DNA of 64,000 nt from Trogon surrucura. Taxonomy: Eukaryota > Chordata > Aves > Trogoniformes > Trogonidae. The stretch covers positions 5,022,001-5,086,000 of the forward strand of contig CM036632.1 in the NCBI GenBank assembly GCA_020746105.1, written 5' to 3'. The notes below the pieces were generated by a model. It saw only the letters and a list, made by a program, of their open reading frames with translations, had not been told where the DNA came from and did not search any database. Of this stretch, positions 59,701 to 64,000 are shown piece by piece. Position numbers and translations under genes: made by a program. Each line of letters begins with the position of its first letter. Within the stretch, counting starts at the first letter, position 1.

Positions 59701-61437
59701 GCTGCTCTGCCTCCTCCCATGTTCCCAGCAATTTCTTAAAACGTTGCACCAAAGCCTGGCAAAAACTGACAAACGTCAATGAGTTTGAGTCAGACCTTGA
59801 GCTTGAACTCCTAGAAAAACCTATTTTCCTGCCCCATTGCCCTGGCTGCACTGGCCTAGGCATGGACCTGCTGCTGGGGCCAGTGGCCCTGGGGTGCAGG
59901 GGACGAGGACAGCCCTACTCACTGAGACACATGTTTTTAGTCAGTTTTCCCTTTCACTCTTGGACAGGGAAGAGGACGGGGATGTTCTGTGACTCTTTGA
60001 AGAGGATGCACAGCTGATAGTGACCGCAGTCGTGACAGTGTTTATTTGCATTTCCAGCAAGCCTTTGATAAAACCCAGCTCCTGCCTGTGTTGCCCAAGC
60101 TCCAGGGACCATGGGAACGCTGGGAAGACCATCTCCCTGTCTGGGAGAGGACACGGGAGAGCTGATGACCAGCCTGCTGGCCCAGCGGCACATTCAGCTG
60201 GACACACATCCCCTTCGAGAGACAAAGGGACTCGTTGAGAGAGAAAGAAACTATGTGTGGCCTACAGGAAGGAGGGGGCTGAAGAGGACCGGCAGCGAGG
60301 CAAGAAGATAAGGACGGAAAATCAAATTTTTTCCAGCTCACGTCCGGGCAGTCCGTGGGGAAGAGACTATTGGATCCATGTGCGGTATGAGGGGGCTGGA
60401 AGCTGGGGGAATTTGGGAGAGTCTTCAGGAGATGCTGTGAAGCTTCTTTGTCCCCAGAAAGATGATGTCTCTTGCCATGGTGGCAGTGGCACAAGGAGTG
60501 GTTTGAGTGTGGCAGAGTGAAACCTACCCCAGCCCTACCCTCTTCCCTCCAATGTCTGCTGGATGGTTGCCCTTCTCAGAGCCTAGAAAGGATTTTATGG
60601 GGAGCACCAAAGCAACTCACCACGTATGAAATACCATAGAGGGTAGCTGGAGATTCATGGAGTAATGACCTTCTCCTTGGGCACCTTCCAGTTGTGTCTG
60701 CTCATGAGGCCACCAGCAGTGAGGAGCTGCTGGGCAGAGGAATCTGCTCACCGTCCCTGAGAACAGGGACCCTTTTCTGCCTGTCATCCTATAGCTATGA
60801 CCCAGTTTCACTGAGACATTTCTCAACCCTGGGCTTTTTCCTTTTTGTCTCTTCTCTCGCTGGTCCCCTCCCTCCTCTTGGGCACCGGCATTTGATATTC
60901 ACTTTCAGGCTGGGAGGGACAGAGGAGGCTTTTCCTTGCATTGCCCCCACATTGTTCCCTGCTGGTATTTGGGAACAAGTGTGACATTCAGGGGAACCGT
61001 AGAGGACAAAGCCTGCCTGGAGGTAATCATACTGCAGGCGGGCGTATCGGGTATCCGTGGACGCAGGGCATCTGAGAGCTTTTGACTGCGTCTTTTTTAG
61101 GAAGAGCTTTCTCAGCCTTGGTATCTCTCAGATTAGGTTTTGTCCCCAGAGGAGCCTGTTGTGCCTCCATTGTACCGTAGCGGTGGGAAACCGCGGAACG
61201 GCTCGGCACCGGAGGGGTAGGACAATGCCGAAAGGCACCGGCGCTGCTGAACGATCCGATGGGCGGCTCCTCCCGCGGTCCAGAGGGACTGATCTCTAAC
61301 AGGGAGATTGGGTTGACATCTGCTTCCCGGCGCTTTCTCTTCTATACTCAGATGTCCACGAAAGAGCAGGTACAGATAGAAGCCCCGTGCCCTTGGCAAG
61401 AATCCCTGAGCACATGCATGGAGATGGAGAGGGTGAG

Positions 61438-61455
61438 ATACACACACACACACAC
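61438..61455. repeat. (CA)n microsatellite
   Basis: About nine uninterrupted CA units. Confidence 0.85.
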
Positions 61456-64000
61456 TCATGCATAACTGGGGAATGGACGGTGACTGGCACACCATGTACA
61501 CATCTGAGCTTGTGCCTTGCGTGTGCAAGGAGGAGGCAATGCAAGGAAATAATCTTGTCATCCCTGGCTCTGCACTGGGGGAGCAGCGACAACCTTTAAA
61601 ACTCAGAGGTGAATGGGAAAAGACAGAGAAAAGCCCAGGGCTGTCTCTGTTTCCTCCCACGCACCCTTTGGCATGGCCAGGCAGAGCTGGTGCTGGGCAC
61701 AAAGCACCTGCAGCCTCTTGCAAAAAGTGGGAGATGCTTGCTTGCCTGTCTCCCACTATCTTTTTCTCTTAAGACTTCACAGGGATGCTAAATTCTTCCC
61801 AGAGTCATAAGAAGGGATATTGATCCTTTGTCTCTGCTGCAGAGTGAGCTCATGCTGCCAGGTGGCTCTTCTGAGGATGTCCAAGCCCATCTAGCATAGA
61901 CTCAGCCTGGCTGCTCCGTGATCTTGCCTGGCCCAGGATGGGATGACATCTAGAGCACTAGCAAGTCCAAGGAGACAGCAGTGTCTCTTCTTCTCAAAGA
62001 AATCAGCACTTGCCCCTCCCCAACCCCATTAAAATGCCTGATTTAGTACAGATACTAACTACATTTAGTCCATGTAAAGCCACTTCTGGCTCTCCTCTGC
62101 TAAGGAGCTGCGTAACCCCAGTGAAGACTCACTGATATAAACCAGTCATTGACTGATCCCTTATCTCCAGCCTTCTCGTACTGACTGATCAGTTCCTCCC
62201 TCTTCTATCAGCTGAGCCTCTGCTCTGGATTCATACAGGCTTTTCAACACTTCTAAAATCCTGGCCCAATAAAACATTAAAGCGCTTGAACATGAACGTG
62301 ACTGTTTACTTGCTTAAACCTAAACATGGGATGTAGTTGGATCAAGACCTTTCTCTTCCTGCCCAACGCTTTCTCCTCCAGCGTCCTGGCTGCTCTCCTC
62401 GGCACCGTCTGTGGTTTCTCTCAGCTGCAGTGCAATGTCATGGGGAATTTGCAGTTTCCCATTTGTGACACGCTGGCTTTGCATAAGGTGACAAATGACC
62501 TACATGCTTACTGATAAAGCAATTTACTCATCTGCTGGTCAGTCACAGTCTGCCCTCAGAGCTGAGGCTTTTAGTTCTGCTCAGCATCTGCAGTACAGCT
62601 GTTTGCCATCGACTTTCCCCTGTCGTGTGTAGCACCCAGCCACTCGCTTCCTATTGCACTTCAGCTCGTTGCATTTCCTTTTATTATTCTCAGTTCTCTA
62701 AACCAATCTGTCTCTTTGCTACATCTTCTGGGAAGAGCCATCCTCTGCCAGGCTGTGAGGCAACCCTCGGTGGCTTGCTGTGAGTTTGGTGGGAAATCAT
62801 GTGTATTTCTGGGGACGATGGGACAGGCAGGTGGGAGATGATGCTAGAGTGGCTGCTGTCCAGGATGGCTGGCTGGGAAGGGGACATGACCTGGATGGGG
62901 AGGGATGTTCTTGGATGCATAGAAATGTCCGTGCAGCAGATGAGGAGTGCGGCGATGAGGCCGGCACAAGGCTGGACTCTCCCCGATGCTACGCGGAGCC
63001 GGCTGCCCGCAGCTGCCAAGCCGTCACGGCATGCACGAGCGTGCAGCCTGTCAGACGTGGGCCTCACCAAAGTATCTGGGAGCAGGTCCAGGCTTATGTG
63101 AGTCGGGCTGACTGCCGAACACACGCATCCTCCGTGCAAGGAAAAGATGTCTTAGAGGGGATGCAAAGCACACGATGGGCAGGTCCCTGGATGAAGCTAC
63201 TTTCCGCCAGCACATCTGGAAAGTTGCTCCCATTCTCTGGTAAACAGGCTTCCAGAGGAAGATCTGTGCTTGTGTTATCCTCCCTTTGGGACGTGGTGGA
63301 GCCAAGGTAGGAAAATCCACTGGGATGGGAGGAAATAGGCTCTCCTAGAATAACTTACAGCTGTCCTGGAAGCTCAGAGACCTGGAGGGCCGAGAAGCAT
63401 CTTGGCAAAGTCTCAGATTTCATAAATTTTCCTTATGTTTGGCAAAGGGTTGGGGGAAGACCCCATTTCCGCAGGACGGCAGGGGTGATGGAGGTCCATC
63501 TGGAGTCCCTGTTGAGTTCAGTCTTTTCTTTCACCTCTGTAGACCCAGATGAGCATCAGCATAGGTGTGTCTCCAGGCTAGGCTCAGGAAAAAGCCTGGA
63601 GGACCAAGAACAGCTGACTTCTCCTCTAGAGCAGAAAGGTCTCAAGAACTCTCAGTGATGTGGTATCTTTAGAAAACATTGCATAACAACTGGCATCACC
63701 GAGGATAGGTTATTGTTTTAGGAGCCTGGTGAGAAGAGCAAAGAAGTGCTGTCATGGGACATTTACATTCATCACACAGTATTAACATTGAAAAAGAAAA
63801 ACCAAAGACTCCCAATACCAAAATCAGAAAAAGAATCATCACAACACCAAACCAAGACTAAACAATCTACACACAATCCACCCCTCGTTCCTTCACCACA
63901 ATCACAAGAACATAAATTCCCCACAATCGTTTTTCTCTTCAATATTGCTCAGTCCAAGGAAGGAGAAGGATTTGAGAGAAGGACCTCAGGTCCTCAGTCG

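Larger units (their letters stand above)
47481..64000. other. Upstream flank of LFNG, no gene recognised
   Basis: No exon chain, tRNA or recognisable transposon was found in 16.5 kb. GRIFIN and CHST12, which I recall next to LFNG in other vertebrates, were looked for by motif and not seen. Enhancer-like blocks occur at 49910-50060, 50740-51060, 53390-53710 and 62290-62530. CpG-rich patches lie at 48770-48880, 61150-61340 and 62925-63130. A (CA)n run is at 61438-61455, and a G-poor stretch at 63784-63935. Confidence 0.6.

Noticed and set aside
60056-60170. Frame QAFDKTQLLPVLPKLQ after an acceptor-like site, resembling a transposon or gene fragment
   Set aside because: The resemblance is only a few residues, stops quickly and has no neighbouring conserved motif.
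62326-62514. Open frame starting MGCSWIKTFLFLPNAF
   Set aside because: No family match, no splice partner; the stretch is better read as possible conserved non-coding DNA.
47481-64000. Search for GRIFIN or CHST12 exons upstream of LFNG
   Set aside because: Characteristic galectin motifs (HFNPRF, WGKEE) and sulfotransferase motifs were not found in the frames; if present they lie beyond the window.

Overview
The window looks like a bird genome, probably a gene-dense microchromosome (chicken chromosome 14 type). The evidence is two vertebrate genes whose spliced proteins I recognise, short introns, a GC-rich right half, and almost no interspersed repeats. I cannot name the species.

Layout: (1) 1 to about 28.9 kb, + strand: the 3' half of TTYH3 (tweety family member 3). 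Nine coding exons (1717-23248) give 283 in-frame residues, from the fourth membrane segment to the C-terminus, followed by a long 3' UTR to about 28.9 kb. The 5' exons lie left of the window. (2) About 28.9-35.46 kb: intergenic DNA between two converging genes; no exon recognised. (3) About 35.46-47.1 kb, - strand: a complete LFNG (lunatic fringe) gene. It has eight coding exons, a 3' UTR of about 1.6 kb with an 8-mer miR-125 site, a 7-kb first intron with several enhancer-like blocks, and a CpG-island promoter. Exon 1 carries one surplus base in a G7 run, which breaks the frame as written and is probably a sequence error. (4) 47.1-64 kb: upstream flank of LFNG, with no exon recognised but several stretches that read like conserved non-coding regulatory DNA.

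The two genes are not known to share a pathway. TTYH3 is a five-pass plasma-membrane protein; LFNG is a Golgi glycosyltransferase that modifies Notch receptors and oscillates in the vertebrate segmentation clock. Their tail-to-tail arrangement differs from the human order I recall (LFNG-BRAT1-IQCE-TTYH3, with LFNG and TTYH3 on the same strand) and would be explained by one inversion.

No novel multi-gene system was found. The main points of interest are regulatory: a palindromic double SOX motif and a MEF2-type block in LFNG intron 1, a homeodomain/E-box block about 6.5 kb upstream of LFNG, post-transcriptional sites in the LFNG 3' UTR, and a possible alternative C-terminal exon in TTYH3 that would remove its PPxY motif. 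All conservation statements are inferences from sequence texture; no alignment was run.
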